Made by a program: the position numbers and the translations under genes. Of a stretch of 55,984 nt of DNA, positions 26,191 through 33,904 are shown piece after piece. The DNA comes from Pseudolysinimonas sp051954455 (GTDB lineage Bacteria; Actinomycetota; Actinomycetes; Actinomycetales; Microbacteriaceae): assembly GCF_051954455.1 (NCBI RefSeq), contig NZ_JBQCHS010000028.1:1-55984 (forward strand), in the 5' to 3' direction. The stretch's first letter is position 1, and the number at the start of each line of letters is the position of its first letter. The notes beneath the pieces are model-generated. The model searched no databases. It saw nothing but the letters and a program-made list of their open reading frames with translations, and was not told the DNA's origin.

Positions 26191-26844
26191 TCAGACCTCC
26201 TGCGGGGCCCAGTCGCCGGTCGCGAGGTAGCGGACCTTCTTGGCGATCGAGACCGCGTGGTCGCCGAAGCGCTCGTGGTAGCGGGAGGCGAGGGTCGCGT
26301 CGACCGTCTCGGCCGCTCCGCCCTTCCACGTCTCGCCGAGCACCTTGTCGAACACGCTGAGGTGCAGCGCGTCGATGCGGTCGTCGGTGTCGCGGATCTC
26401 CTCGGCGAGGGAGGTGTCCTCGGTGCGCAGCAGCTCGGTGAGCTTCCGGGCGACGTTGACGTCGAGCGCCCCCATCTCCTTGAACGTCGGGCGCAGCGAC
26501 TTCGGCACGACCTTCTCGGGGAACCGGTAGCGCGCGAGCTGGGCGATGTGCTCCGCGATGTCGCCCATGCGCTCGAGCGAGGCGCTGACGCGCAGTGCGC
26601 TCACCACGATCCGGAGGTCGCGGGCCACCGGCGACTGACGGGCGAGGATCTGGATCGCGAGCTCGTCGAGCTCGGCCGCGAGGGCGTCGATCTTCGGGTC
26701 GTCCTGGATCACGGTCTCGGCGAGCGACACGTTCGAGTCGTTGAACGCGGTGACCGCGTTCTCGATCGAGTCGCTCACGAGGGCGGAGATCTCGACGAGA
26801 CGGTCCTGCACCTCTCGCAGCTCCTGCTGGAACACCTCGCGCAT
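26191..26844 (-). CDS. phoU: Phosphate signalling protein PhoU
   Basis: A 217-residue protein with the two PhoU three-helix repeats: VFQQELREVQDRLVEIS at the start, SPVARDLRIVVSALRVSASLERMGD in the middle, and YHERFGDHAVSIAKKVRYLATG at the end. PhoU links Pst transport activity to the SenX3 sensor and keeps the regulon off when phosphate is ample. The ATG at 26844 has a GAGAGGAAAG site upstream. It is divergent from senX3 across a PHO box. Confidence 0.95.
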   Translation of the reverse strand: MREVFQQELREVQDRLVEISALVSDSIENAVTAFNDSNVSLAETVIQDDPKIDALAAELDELAIQILARQSPVARDLRIVVSALRVSASLERMGDIAEHIAQLARYRFPEKVVPKSLRPTFKEMGALDVNVARKLTELLRTEDTSLAEEIRDTDDRIDALHLSVFDKVLGETWKGGAAETVDATLASRYHERFGDHAVSIAKKVRYLATGDWAPQEV

Positions 26845-26909
26845 GGGTGCTTTCCTCTCGATCTCGGGCAGCACGGGGCCGACCCCGCGCGTCAACGGTC
26901 GTGGCCGCA

Positions 26910-26938
26910 GGTGAACGCGCGGTGACGTCGACCTGAAC
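26910..26938. promoter_or_regulatory. PHO box between phoU and senX3
   Basis: Three 11-base-spaced units begin at 26910 (GGTGAAC), 26921 (GGTGACG) and 26932 (CCTGAAC). Their period and core match the pstS box, so RegX3 probably controls phoU, and perhaps its own operon, from here. Confidence 0.75.
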
Positions 26939-26997
26939 TTCGCGGGAACCGGTTCCCCGTCGTCGACCCCGCCGGGCGGGGCTGCGATGCCGCGCCC

Positions 26998-27003
26998 TAA
27001 TCT
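26998..27003 (+). promoter_or_regulatory. -10 box of leaderless senX3
   Basis: TAATCT ends six bases before the GTG start at 27010. Confidence 0.5.
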
Positions 27004-27009
27004 AGTCGC

Positions 27010-28164
27010 GTGACCCCCTGGCTCGTGCCGCTGGCCCTGGCCTTCGGCCTTGTCGTCGGCGCCGGAGCGACGATCCTGATCGTCGTCGCGCACCGGCGGG
27101 GCACCCGCGCGGTGGCGGTCGCGAGCCCCGGTCTGCCCGACGGCGTCGACGAGGTCCTCGACGCGCTCGAGTCGGCGGGCGTCGTCCTCGACCCCTCGAA
27201 CAACGTGCTCAAGGCGTCCACCGGAGCGCTGGCGTTCGGCCTGGTCTGGAACCAGGCGCTCGTGCACCAGGAGCTCCTCGATCTGGTCGATCAGGTCCGC
27301 CGCTCGGGCCAGCCCGTGAGCCGCGAGATGCACTTGAGTCGCGGTCCGTTCGGCGAGGCGCAGATCCACCTGTTCGTGCGGGTCGCCCGGCTCGGATCGC
27401 GCTTCGTCCTCCTGCTGGCCGACGACCGCACGGAGTCGCACCGGCTCGAGGAGGTCCGCCGCGACTTCGTCGGCAACATCAGCCACGAGCTGAAGACGCC
27501 GATCGGCGCCATCGGCCTGCTGGCGGAGGCGATGGAGTCGGCCGCCGACGAGCCCGAGGAGATCAAGCGCTTCTCGAAGCGCCTCGTGATCGAGGCCGAT
27601 CGGCTGAGCCGTCTCACGCACGAGATCATCGAGCTCAGCCGGCTGCAGGCGGCCGACGCACTCGGGCACGCCGAGCGCGTGGAGGTGTCCGCGGTCATCG
27701 CCCAGGCCGTCGACCGCAACAAGGTCGCGGCCGACTCGCACGGCGTCTCGCTCGTGATCGGCGGCACGAAGAAGGCGGAGGTCTTCGGCGACGAGCAGAT
27801 GCTCGTGACCGCCGTGCACAACCTGGTGGCCAACGCGATCCAGTACTCGCCCGATGGATCGCGGGTCGGCCTCGGCGTGACGACGCACGAGGGCATCGTC
27901 GAGATCGCCGTCACCGATCAGGGCGTCGGGATCCCGGAGGCCGACCGCGACCGGGTCTTCGAGCGCTTCTTCCGCGTCGACGAGGCCCGCAGCCGCCACA
28001 CCGGCGGCACCGGCCTCGGCCTCAGCATCGTCAAGCACGTCGTCCAGAACCATGGCGGCGACGTGCGCGTCTGGTCGCAGCCGGGTTCCGGTTCGACCTT
28101 CACCATCCGCCTGCCCGAAGCCTCGCACGCGACGGCGGCCATCCTCGGAGTGAACAAGGCATGA
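27010..28164 (+). CDS. senX3: Phosphate-sensing histidine kinase SenX3
   Basis: A 384-residue sensor kinase. A single N-terminal membrane helix (about residues 3-27) precedes a PAS-like region, then a HisKA domain with the phosphorylated His at residue 159 (NISHELKTPIG), and the ATPase domain with N box (NLVANAIQYS), G1 (VTDQGVGIPE) and G2 (HTGGTGLGLSIVKH). It partners with RegX3, whose ATG overlaps its stop. GTG start with a -10 box directly upstream. It responds to phosphate starvation via Pst and PhoU. Confidence 0.95.
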   Translation: MTPWLVPLALAFGLVVGAGATILIVVAHRRGTRAVAVASPGLPDGVDEVLDALESAGVVLDPSNNVLKASTGALAFGLVWNQALVHQELLDLVDQVRRSGQPVSREMHLSRGPFGEAQIHLFVRVARLGSRFVLLLADDRTESHRLEEVRRDFVGNISHELKTPIGAIGLLAEAMESAADEPEEIKRFSKRLVIEADRLSRLTHEIIELSRLQAADALGHAERVEVSAVIAQAVDRNKVAADSHGVSLVIGGTKKAEVFGDEQMLVTAVHNLVANAIQYSPDGSRVGLGVTTHEGIVEIAVTDQGVGIPEADRDRVFERFFRVDEARSRHTGGTGLGLSIVKHVVQNHGGDVRVWSQPGSGSTFTIRLPEASHATAAILGVNKA

Positions 28165-28841
28165 CCCGCATCCTCATCGTCGAAGACGAGCTCTCGCTCA
28201 GCGAGCCGCTGTCCTTCCTGCTCCGGCGGGAGGGGTACGAGACCGAGATCGCGGCGGACGGCCGCGAGGCGCTCGCCGCGTTCGACCGCGCCGGCGCCGA
28301 CCTCGTGCTGCTCGACCTCATGCTCCCGGGCCTGTCGGGCACCGAGGTCTGCCGCGAGATCCGCTCCCGTTCGTCGGTGCCGATCATCATGCTGACCGCC
28401 AAGGACAGCGAGGTCGACATCGTCGTGGGGCTCGAGCTCGGCGCCGACGACTACGTCACCAAGCCGTATTCGTCGCGCGAGCTGCTCGCGCGCATCCGGG
28501 CGGTGCTGCGCCGCCGGGTCGACGACGTCGTGGACGCGGACGCCATCCTCGAGACCGGTCCGGTCCGCATGGACGTGGAGCGCCACTCGGTCTCGGTCAG
28601 CGGCTCCGAGGTGCCGATGCCGCTCAAGGAGTTCGAGCTGTTGGAGCTGCTCATGCGCAACGCGGGACGGGTCCTGACCCGCGGTCAGCTCATCGACCGC
28701 GTGTGGGGCGCCGACTACTTCGGCGACACCAAGACCCTCGACGTGCACATCAAGCGCATCCGCTCGAAGATCGAGGACGACCCGTCGCAGCCGACGATGC
28801 TCGTCACGGTCCGGGGGCTCGGGTACCGCTTCGAGGCGTGA
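28161..28841 (+). CDS. regX3: Phosphate response regulator RegX3
   Basis: A 226-residue OmpR-family regulator. The receiver has acidic pocket residues Glu8 and Asp9, the phosphorylated Asp52 (LLDLMLPG) and MLTAKDSE. The winged helix ends with VWGADYFGDTKTLDVHIKRIRSKIE and RGLGYRFE. It should bind the GGTGAAC-type repeats found upstream of pstS, phoU and ppk. Its ATG overlaps the senX3 stop (ATGA). Confidence 0.96.
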   Translation: MTRILIVEDELSLSEPLSFLLRREGYETEIAADGREALAAFDRAGADLVLLDLMLPGLSGTEVCREIRSRSSVPIIMLTAKDSEVDIVVGLELGADDYVTKPYSSRELLARIRAVLRRRVDDVVDADAILETGPVRMDVERHSVSVSGSEVPMPLKEFELLELLMRNAGRVLTRGQLIDRVWGADYFGDTKTLDVHIKRIRSKIEDDPSQPTMLVTVRGLGYRFEA

Positions 28842-28860
28842 CCGCCGGGCGGTCCGGCCC

Positions 28861-29081
28861 TCAGGCGAGGATCGTGCGGAGCTCCGCGATCCGCCCGTCG
28901 CGGATCGTCAGGAGGTTGACGCCGCGTGCGACCGGCGCGTCGGCCGAGCCGAACGCCCAGCCGAGCACGGCGAGGTCGTCGGCGAGGCAGCGCCGTCCGT
29001 CCTCGACGAACACGACGTCGGCGGGTGCCCGCCGAGAAGGTGCGCGGCCTTGGCGTCGAGGAGCTCGCCCGCGTCCACGCG
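28861..29081 (-). pseudogene. Remnant of a SnoaL/NTF2-like gene
   Basis: Minus-strand codons ending in TGA at 28861 encode a coherent ~53-residue C terminus (VVFVEDGRRCLADD, AVLGWAFGS, RDGRIAELRTILA) of the kind seen in SnoaL-like proteins. Upstream coding (VDAGELLDAKAAHLLGG) continues only in another frame, so a frameshift lies near 29020-29035, and no start codon is visible before the stop of the lipoprotein gene at 29082. A degraded, truncated gene is the simplest reading; family assignment is tentative. Confidence 0.4.
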
Positions 29082-29636
29082 TCAGCGGGCCGGGGTGCTC
29101 TGCGGAACCGGGGTGCCGGTCTGCCCCGGGATCGGGGTGGCCGAGAAGGTCGGGGTGGGGGTCGGCGTCGGCGTGGGCAGCAGATCGCGGTACTCCGAGA
29201 GCTGGTTGTCGAGCACCGGGACCGTCACCTGCTTGCCCGGCTGGTCGCCGTACTGCACGTAGAGGGGGAGCAGGTCGCCGGCCTTGGTATCCATCCGGGG
29301 GAGGAGGACCTGGCCCTTCTTACCGAAGCCGAGGTCGGTCTCGCTGTTCGGGGCGAGCGGCACCGTGATGGTGTGCTTGCCGCTCACGTCGTACTGCAGC
29401 GTGAGGTCGATCTCGTCGCTCGAGTCGTTGTAGGCCCGCGCCACGAGGTTGCCGTTGCGGCCGTTCTTCGTGATGACCAGGGTGTTCAGCAGCCGCACGT
29501 CGCCGACGACGATGTTCTGCCCGTCGACCACGTTCTCGATGTGCTGCGTCTCGATCGGGGTGACGAAGGTGCAGCCGGCGATGCCGGTGCCGACGAGCGC
29601 AACGGCCATGATCGAGGCGATTGCCCGAGCCTTCAC
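29082..29636 (-). CDS. Lipoprotein of unknown function with Thr-Pro tail
   Basis: A 184-residue exported lipoprotein. The signal peptide ends at the lipobox GIAGC (Cys22). The middle looks like a beta-sandwich (LLNTLVITKNGRNGNLVARAYN, LTLQYDVSGKHTITVPL), and the C terminus is a flexible PTPTPTPTPT-rich tail. The GTG at 29636 was chosen because it follows an AGGAGGGG ribosome site by five bases; the ATG at 29666 lies before that site. The fold recalls copper-chaperone-like or DNA-modulating lipoproteins of actinobacteria, but this is not certain. It is divergent from carD. Confidence 0.75.
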   Translation of the reverse strand: MKARAIASIMAVALVGTGIAGCTFVTPIETQHIENVVDGQNIVVGDVRLLNTLVITKNGRNGNLVARAYNDSSDEIDLTLQYDVSGKHTITVPLAPNSETDLGFGKKGQVLLPRMDTKAGDLLPLYVQYGDQPGKQVTVPVLDNQLSEYRDLLPTPTPTPTPTFSATPIPGQTGTPVPQSTPAR

Positions 29637-29721
29637 AGAACCCCTCCTGACGGTCGCGTCCAGCATATCGGGGCCGCACCGACCCCCTGACCGCCCCCCG
29701 GATGCTGGGGATCCGCTGTGC

Positions 29722-29727
29722 TAAAAT
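29722..29727 (+). promoter_or_regulatory. -10 box of carD
   Basis: TAAAAT, an unusually AT-rich hexamer for this genome, lies 26 bases before the carD ATG and would give a leader of about 20 bases carrying the GGAAGGAAC ribosome site. Confidence 0.5.
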
Positions 29728-29753
29728 GGAAGGTCTGCGGAAGGAACAACTCC

Positions 29754-30236
29754 ATGCTCTTCGAGGTCGGCGAGACGGTCGTCTATCCCCACCACGGTGC
29801 CGCCACCATCACGGAGGTGAAGAAGCGCACCATCCGCGGCGAGGAGAAGGTCTACCTCAAGCTCAACGTCACCCAGGGCGACCTCACCATCGAGGTGCCG
29901 GCGGACAATGTCGACCTGGTGGGCGTTCGCGATGTGATCGGCCGTGAGGGCCTCGACCGCGTCTTCGAGGTGCTGCGCGCTCCGTTCACCGAGGAGCCCA
30001 CCAACTGGAGCCGCCGCTACAAGGCGAACCTCGAGAAGCTCGCCTCGGGCGACGTCATCAAGGTCTCCGAGGTCGTCCGCGACCTGTGGCGCCGCGACCA
30101 GGACCGGGGCCTGTCGGCGGGCGAGAAGCGGATGCTGGCCAAGGCCCGGCAGATCCTGATCTCCGAGCTCGCGCTCGCGGAGAAGACCGACGAGGAGAAG
30201 GCCTCGACCGTCCTCGACGAGGTCCTCGCCTCCTAG
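29754..30236 (+). CDS. carD: RNA polymerase-binding transcription regulator CarD
   Basis: A 160-residue essential regulator that stabilises open promoter complexes. The N-terminal RNA-polymerase-interaction domain begins FEVGETVVYPHHGAATI and the C-terminal DNA-binding domain includes NWSRRYKANLEKL with the conserved Trp. The ATG at 29754 follows a GGAAGGAA site; an ATG-like start at 29718 lies upstream of the promoter and was rejected. It leads the carD-ispDF-cysS-rlmB order known from mycobacteria. Confidence 0.96.
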   Translation: MLFEVGETVVYPHHGAATITEVKKRTIRGEEKVYLKLNVTQGDLTIEVPADNVDLVGVRDVIGREGLDRVFEVLRAPFTEEPTNWSRRYKANLEKLASGDVIKVSEVVRDLWRRDQDRGLSAGEKRMLAKARQILISELALAEKTDEEKASTVLDEVLAS

Positions 30237-30272
30237 CCCTCGGCCGTCAGGGTCGGGGCTCCGGAGCACGCC

Positions 30273-31430
30273 ATGCGCGTCGCCGTCGTGGTGGTGGCCG
30301 CGGGATCGGGATCGCGCCTGGGCCTCGGCGAGCCGAAGGCGTTCGTCGAGCTCGCCGGCGTCAGCATCCTCGAGCGCGCTCTGCGGGGCGTCCGCTCCTG
30401 GTCGACCGACGCATCGGTCGTCGTGGTCGCGCCCGCCGAGCGGCTGCGCGATGCGGAGGCGATCGCCCGACGGGTCGACGCGGGCATCGCGGTCGTCGCG
30501 GGCGGCGCGCACCGTCAGGCGTCGGTGGCCGCCGGTCTCGCGCTCGTCGAGGCGGACGTCGACGTCGTCCTCGTCCACGACGCGGCTCGGCCGTTGACCC
30601 CGGCCGCCCAGTTCGATGCGGTCGTGGCGGCCGTGACCGACGACGGCGGAGCGGTGCCCGGGCTGCCGGTCTCCGACACGATCAAGCGGGTCGACGAGGA
30701 GCACCGCATCCGCGAGACGCTCGACCGCAGTGAGCTGGTCGCCATGCAGACGCCGCAGGGGTTCCCGCGCGGGCCGCTGCTCGCCGCGTACGCGCGCGCC
30801 GACCGCGAGCACACCGACGACGCGGCGCTCTTCGCGCTGGCCGGGCATCCGGTCGTGGTCGTTCCGGGGTCGGCCGCCGCGGCCAAGATCACCACGGAGG
30901 CCGACCTGCACCGCGCGGCCCAGTCGCTGCGCCACGTCACGACGCTCGAGGGGGGCGGCATGCGCACGGGGATCGGGATCGACGTCCACGCCTACGACGA
31001 GGAGTCGCCGCTCTGGCTCGGAGGCCTCTACTGGCCCGACGAGCCGGGGCTCGCGGGGCACAGCGACGGCGACGCCATCATCCATGCGATGTGCGACGCG
31101 GTGCTGTCCGCCGCCGGGCTCGGCGACATCGGGGGGCGGTTCGGGTCCGACGATTCGCGCTTCGTCGACGCGCGCAGCGAGCTCTTCCTGCGCGACGCGC
31201 TCGAGGCGGTCGCGGGCGCGGGCTTCGGCGTCGTGAACGTCGCGGTGCAGGTCGTGGCGAACCGGCCGCGGATCGCGCGGCGCCGCAGCGAGATCGAGGC
31301 GCACCTCGAGACGCTCGTCGGCGCCCCGGTCAGCATCGCGGGCACGACGTCCGACCACCTGGGCTTCACCGGTCGGGGCGAAGGGGTCGCCGTCATGGCC
31401 ACCGCCCTGCTCAGTAGGCTCGACGGGTGA
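30273..31430 (+). CDS. ispDF: Bifunctional IspD/IspF isoprenoid enzyme
   Basis: A 385-residue fusion of two MEP-pathway enzymes. Residues 1-229 are IspD (MEP cytidylyltransferase) with AAGSGSRLG and the HDAARPL segment. Residues 230-385 are IspF (MECDP synthase), beginning MRTGIGIDVHAY, with metal ligands Asp237 and His239 and the GHSDGD motif. The two activities are separate genes in mycobacteria but fused in many Microbacteriaceae and some proteobacteria. The stop overlaps the cysS start. Confidence 0.95.
   Translation: MRVAVVVVAAGSGSRLGLGEPKAFVELAGVSILERALRGVRSWSTDASVVVVAPAERLRDAEAIARRVDAGIAVVAGGAHRQASVAAGLALVEADVDVVLVHDAARPLTPAAQFDAVVAAVTDDGGAVPGLPVSDTIKRVDEEHRIRETLDRSELVAMQTPQGFPRGPLLAAYARADREHTDDAALFALAGHPVVVVPGSAAAAKITTEADLHRAAQSLRHVTTLEGGGMRTGIGIDVHAYDEESPLWLGGLYWPDEPGLAGHSDGDAIIHAMCDAVLSAAGLGDIGGRFGSDDSRFVDARSELFLRDALEAVAGAGFGVVNVAVQVVANRPRIARRRSEIEAHLETLVGAPVSIAGTTSDHLGFTGRGEGVAVMATALLSRLDG
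31415..31420 (+). promoter_or_regulatory. -10 box of leaderless cysS inside ispDF
   Basis: TAGGCT lies within the last codons of ispDF and ends six bases before the cysS GTG, suggesting a second, internal promoter. Confidence 0.45.
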
Positions 31431-32899
31431 CGATCCGGCTCTACGACACGCAGGAGCAGCAGCTGCGCGACTTCGCGCCGCTGGTGGCCGGCCGGGTCGG
31501 GATCTACGTCTGCGGGCCGACCGTGCAGTCGGCCCCGCACGTCGGGCACCTGCGAAGCGCGCTGGTCTACGACCTGTGGAGGCGGTGGTTCGAGTACCGC
31601 GGGTTCCGGGTCGACTTCATCCGCAACGTCACCGACATCGACGACAAGATCCTCGCCAACGAGACCGACGCCGAGCCGTGGTGGGCGCTGGCGTACCGGG
31701 TCGAACAGGAGTTCTCGGCCGGCTACCGCGCCCTCGGCATCCGCGAGCCCACCTACGAGCCGCGCGCGACGGCGAACGTCGCGCAGATGCAGGAGATCAT
31801 CGCCCGGCTCGTCGACCGGGGGCACGCGTATGTCGCGGACGACGGCTCCGGCGACGTCTACTTCGACACGACGACCTGGCCCGACTACGGCGCGCTCACA
31901 CACCAGCGGCTCGACGACATGGCGGAGTCGGCCGACGTGCCGACCCGCGGCAAGCGCGACCCGCGCGACTTCGCGCTCTGGAAGGGCGCCAAGCCCACCG
32001 AGCCGGCGTCGGCCTCCTGGGACGCGCCCTGGGGGAGCGGGCGCCCTGGGTGGCACATCGAGTGCTCCGCGATGTCGCGCCGCTACCTCGGCGACGCGTT
32101 CGACATCCACGGCGGCGGGCTCGACCTGCGCTTCCCGCACCACGAGAACGAGCTCGCCCAGTCGCACGCGGCGGGCTTCGACTTCGCCCGGTACTGGGTG
32201 CACAACGGCCTGCTGAACGTCGAGGGCCAGAAGATGTCGAAGTCGCTCGGCAACTCGGTCTTCGCGGCCGACGTGCTCGGGTCGGCGCGACCGATCGTCG
32301 TCCGCTACTACCTCGCGAGCGCGCACTACCGGTCGAACTTCGACTTCCAGGCCGGGGCGCTGGCCGAGGCCGAGGTGGCGTTCGGTCGGATCGAGGGGTT
32401 CCTGGAGCGCTCGGCGACGGCGCTCGCCGGGGCGCAGAGCGCCAGGATCGGCGTCGGAGCCGCGAGGGGCGATCACGAGACCGATTCCGGCGTCGGAGGC
32501 GACGCAGGTGCCGGGTCGGTGCCGGAGGCGTTCGCCGCCGCGATGGACGACGATCTCGGCACGCCGCAGGCCTTCGGCGTGCTGCACGACACCGTGCGGG
32601 CCGGCAACCAGGCGCTCGACGCGGGCGACCTCGGCGGCGCCGCCGAGGCTCGGGCCGCCGTCGTCGCCATGCTCGACGTCCTCGGGATCGACCCGTCGTC
32701 ACCGCAGTGGGCTCATGACGACGACGCGGGCGCCGCCGGCGCCGCGCTCGGGGTGCTCGTCGAGCGCCTCATCGACGACCGCGCGCGGGCGCGCGCGGCG
32801 AAGGACTTCGCGCAGGCCGATCGGATCCGTGACGAGCTCACGGCCGCCGGCATCGTCCTCGAGGACGGCGCGACCGGAACGCAGTGGAGTGTGGGCTAG
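31427..32899 (+). CDS. cysS: Cysteinyl-tRNA synthetase
   Basis: A 490-residue class I aminoacyl-tRNA synthetase of full length. Zinc ligand Cys29 lies in YVCGPTVQ, the HIGH motif is HVGH at 38-41, zinc-site GWHIECSAM and FPHHENE follow, and KMSKS is at 269-273. It starts with GTG, overlapping ispDF by four bases, and is followed at once by the rRNA methyltransferase gene. Confidence 0.97.
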   Translation: MTIRLYDTQEQQLRDFAPLVAGRVGIYVCGPTVQSAPHVGHLRSALVYDLWRRWFEYRGFRVDFIRNVTDIDDKILANETDAEPWWALAYRVEQEFSAGYRALGIREPTYEPRATANVAQMQEIIARLVDRGHAYVADDGSGDVYFDTTTWPDYGALTHQRLDDMAESADVPTRGKRDPRDFALWKGAKPTEPASASWDAPWGSGRPGWHIECSAMSRRYLGDAFDIHGGGLDLRFPHHENELAQSHAAGFDFARYWVHNGLLNVEGQKMSKSLGNSVFAADVLGSARPIVVRYYLASAHYRSNFDFQAGALAEAEVAFGRIEGFLERSATALAGAQSARIGVGAARGDHETDSGVGGDAGAGSVPEAFAAAMDDDLGTPQAFGVLHDTVRAGNQALDAGDLGGAAEARAAVVAMLDVLGIDPSSPQWAHDDDAGAAGAALGVLVERLIDDRARARAAKDFAQADRIRDELTAAGIVLEDGATGTQWSVG

Positions 32900-33904
32900 A
32901 TGGCGAAGCCGGGACGGCCGGGGGCCCGCAAGGGCGGCAAGAAGGGCGCGACCGCGGGGACGGGCGGCAACGGTCGGCGAGCCCTCGAGGGCAAGGGGCC
33001 GACGCCCAAGGCGGAGGACCGCAGCTGGCACGTCGCCGGCAAGCGGAAGGCCGCGAACGACCGCCTCGAGGCGGCGCGGCAGCGCCACGGGCGCGGCGGA
33101 TCCGGCGGCGCGGACGGTCAGCGCCGCCCGGCGCCGCGGCGACGGCCGAGCGACGAGGGCGAGCTGGTGACGGGGCGCAACTCGGTGCTCGAGGCGCTGC
33201 GCACCCGGATCCCGGCGACCGCGCTGTACATCGCGGCGCGCGTCGAGATGGACGACCGGGTCAAGGAGGCGCTCGCCCTCGCGACGAAGCGCGACATTCC
33301 GATCCTGGAGGTCATGCGGCCGGAGCTCGATCGCATGAGCGGCCCCGACGCGGTGCACCAGGGGCTCGCGCTCAAGGTGCCCGCGTACGAGTACGCGCAC
33401 CCGCTCGAGCTGCTCGACCGCATCGAGGACCGCGGCCAGACCCCGCTGCTCGTCGCGCTCGACGGCGTGACCGATCCGCGCAACCTCGGGGCGATCATCC
33501 GCTCCGTCGCGGCGTTCGGCGGGCAGGGCGTCATCGTGCCGTCGCGCCGCTCGGTGGGCATGACCGCCGCCGCCTGGAAGACCTCCGCGGGGGCCGCGAC
33601 CCGCGTCCCGGTCGCGATGGCGCCGAACCTCACCCAGACGCTCAAGGAGCTGAAGACCCGCGGGGTCTTCGTGCTCGGCCTCGACGGCGGCGGCGATGTG
33701 TCGCTGCCCGGTCTCGACCTCGCGCCGCAGCCGATCGTGCTCGTCGTGGGCAGCGAGGGCAACGGGCTCTCGCGGCTCGTGACCGAGACGTGCGACGCGG
33801 TCGTGTCGATCCCGATCGAGTCCTCGACGGAGTCGCTGAACGCCGGGATCGCGGTGAGCGTCGCCCTCTACGAGGTGGCGCGGCTGCGGGCCGCGCGGGC
33901 CTAG
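32900..33904 (+). CDS. rlmB: 23S rRNA 2'-O-methyltransferase RlmB (TrmH family)
   Basis: A 334-residue SPOUT-class RNA methyltransferase. About 75 basic, low-complexity residues come first, then the substrate-binding L30e-like domain (VTGRNSVLEALR) and the knotted SPOUT domain with DGVTDPRNLGAIIRSVAAFG, VVGSEGNGLSRL and SIPIESSTESLNAGIAVSVALYE. It methylates the 23S rRNA guanosine 2251 equivalent in the family. It begins directly after the cysS stop. Its TAG stop shares the four bases CTAG with the stop of the convergent amidohydrolase gene. Confidence 0.93.
   Translation: MAKPGRPGARKGGKKGATAGTGGNGRRALEGKGPTPKAEDRSWHVAGKRKAANDRLEAARQRHGRGGSGGADGQRRPAPRRRPSDEGELVTGRNSVLEALRTRIPATALYIAARVEMDDRVKEALALATKRDIPILEVMRPELDRMSGPDAVHQGLALKVPAYEYAHPLELLDRIEDRGQTPLLVALDGVTDPRNLGAIIRSVAAFGGQGVIVPSRRSVGMTAAAWKTSAGAATRVPVAMAPNLTQTLKELKTRGVFVLGLDGGGDVSLPGLDLAPQPIVLVVGSEGNGLSRLVTETCDAVVSIPIESSTESLNAGIAVSVALYEVARLRAARA

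Noticed and set aside
29082..29160. Thr-Pro repeats in the lipoprotein as a possible tandem-repeat locus
   Set aside because: The repeat is short and encodes an ordinary flexible tail; similar runs occur in the SGNH protein linker.
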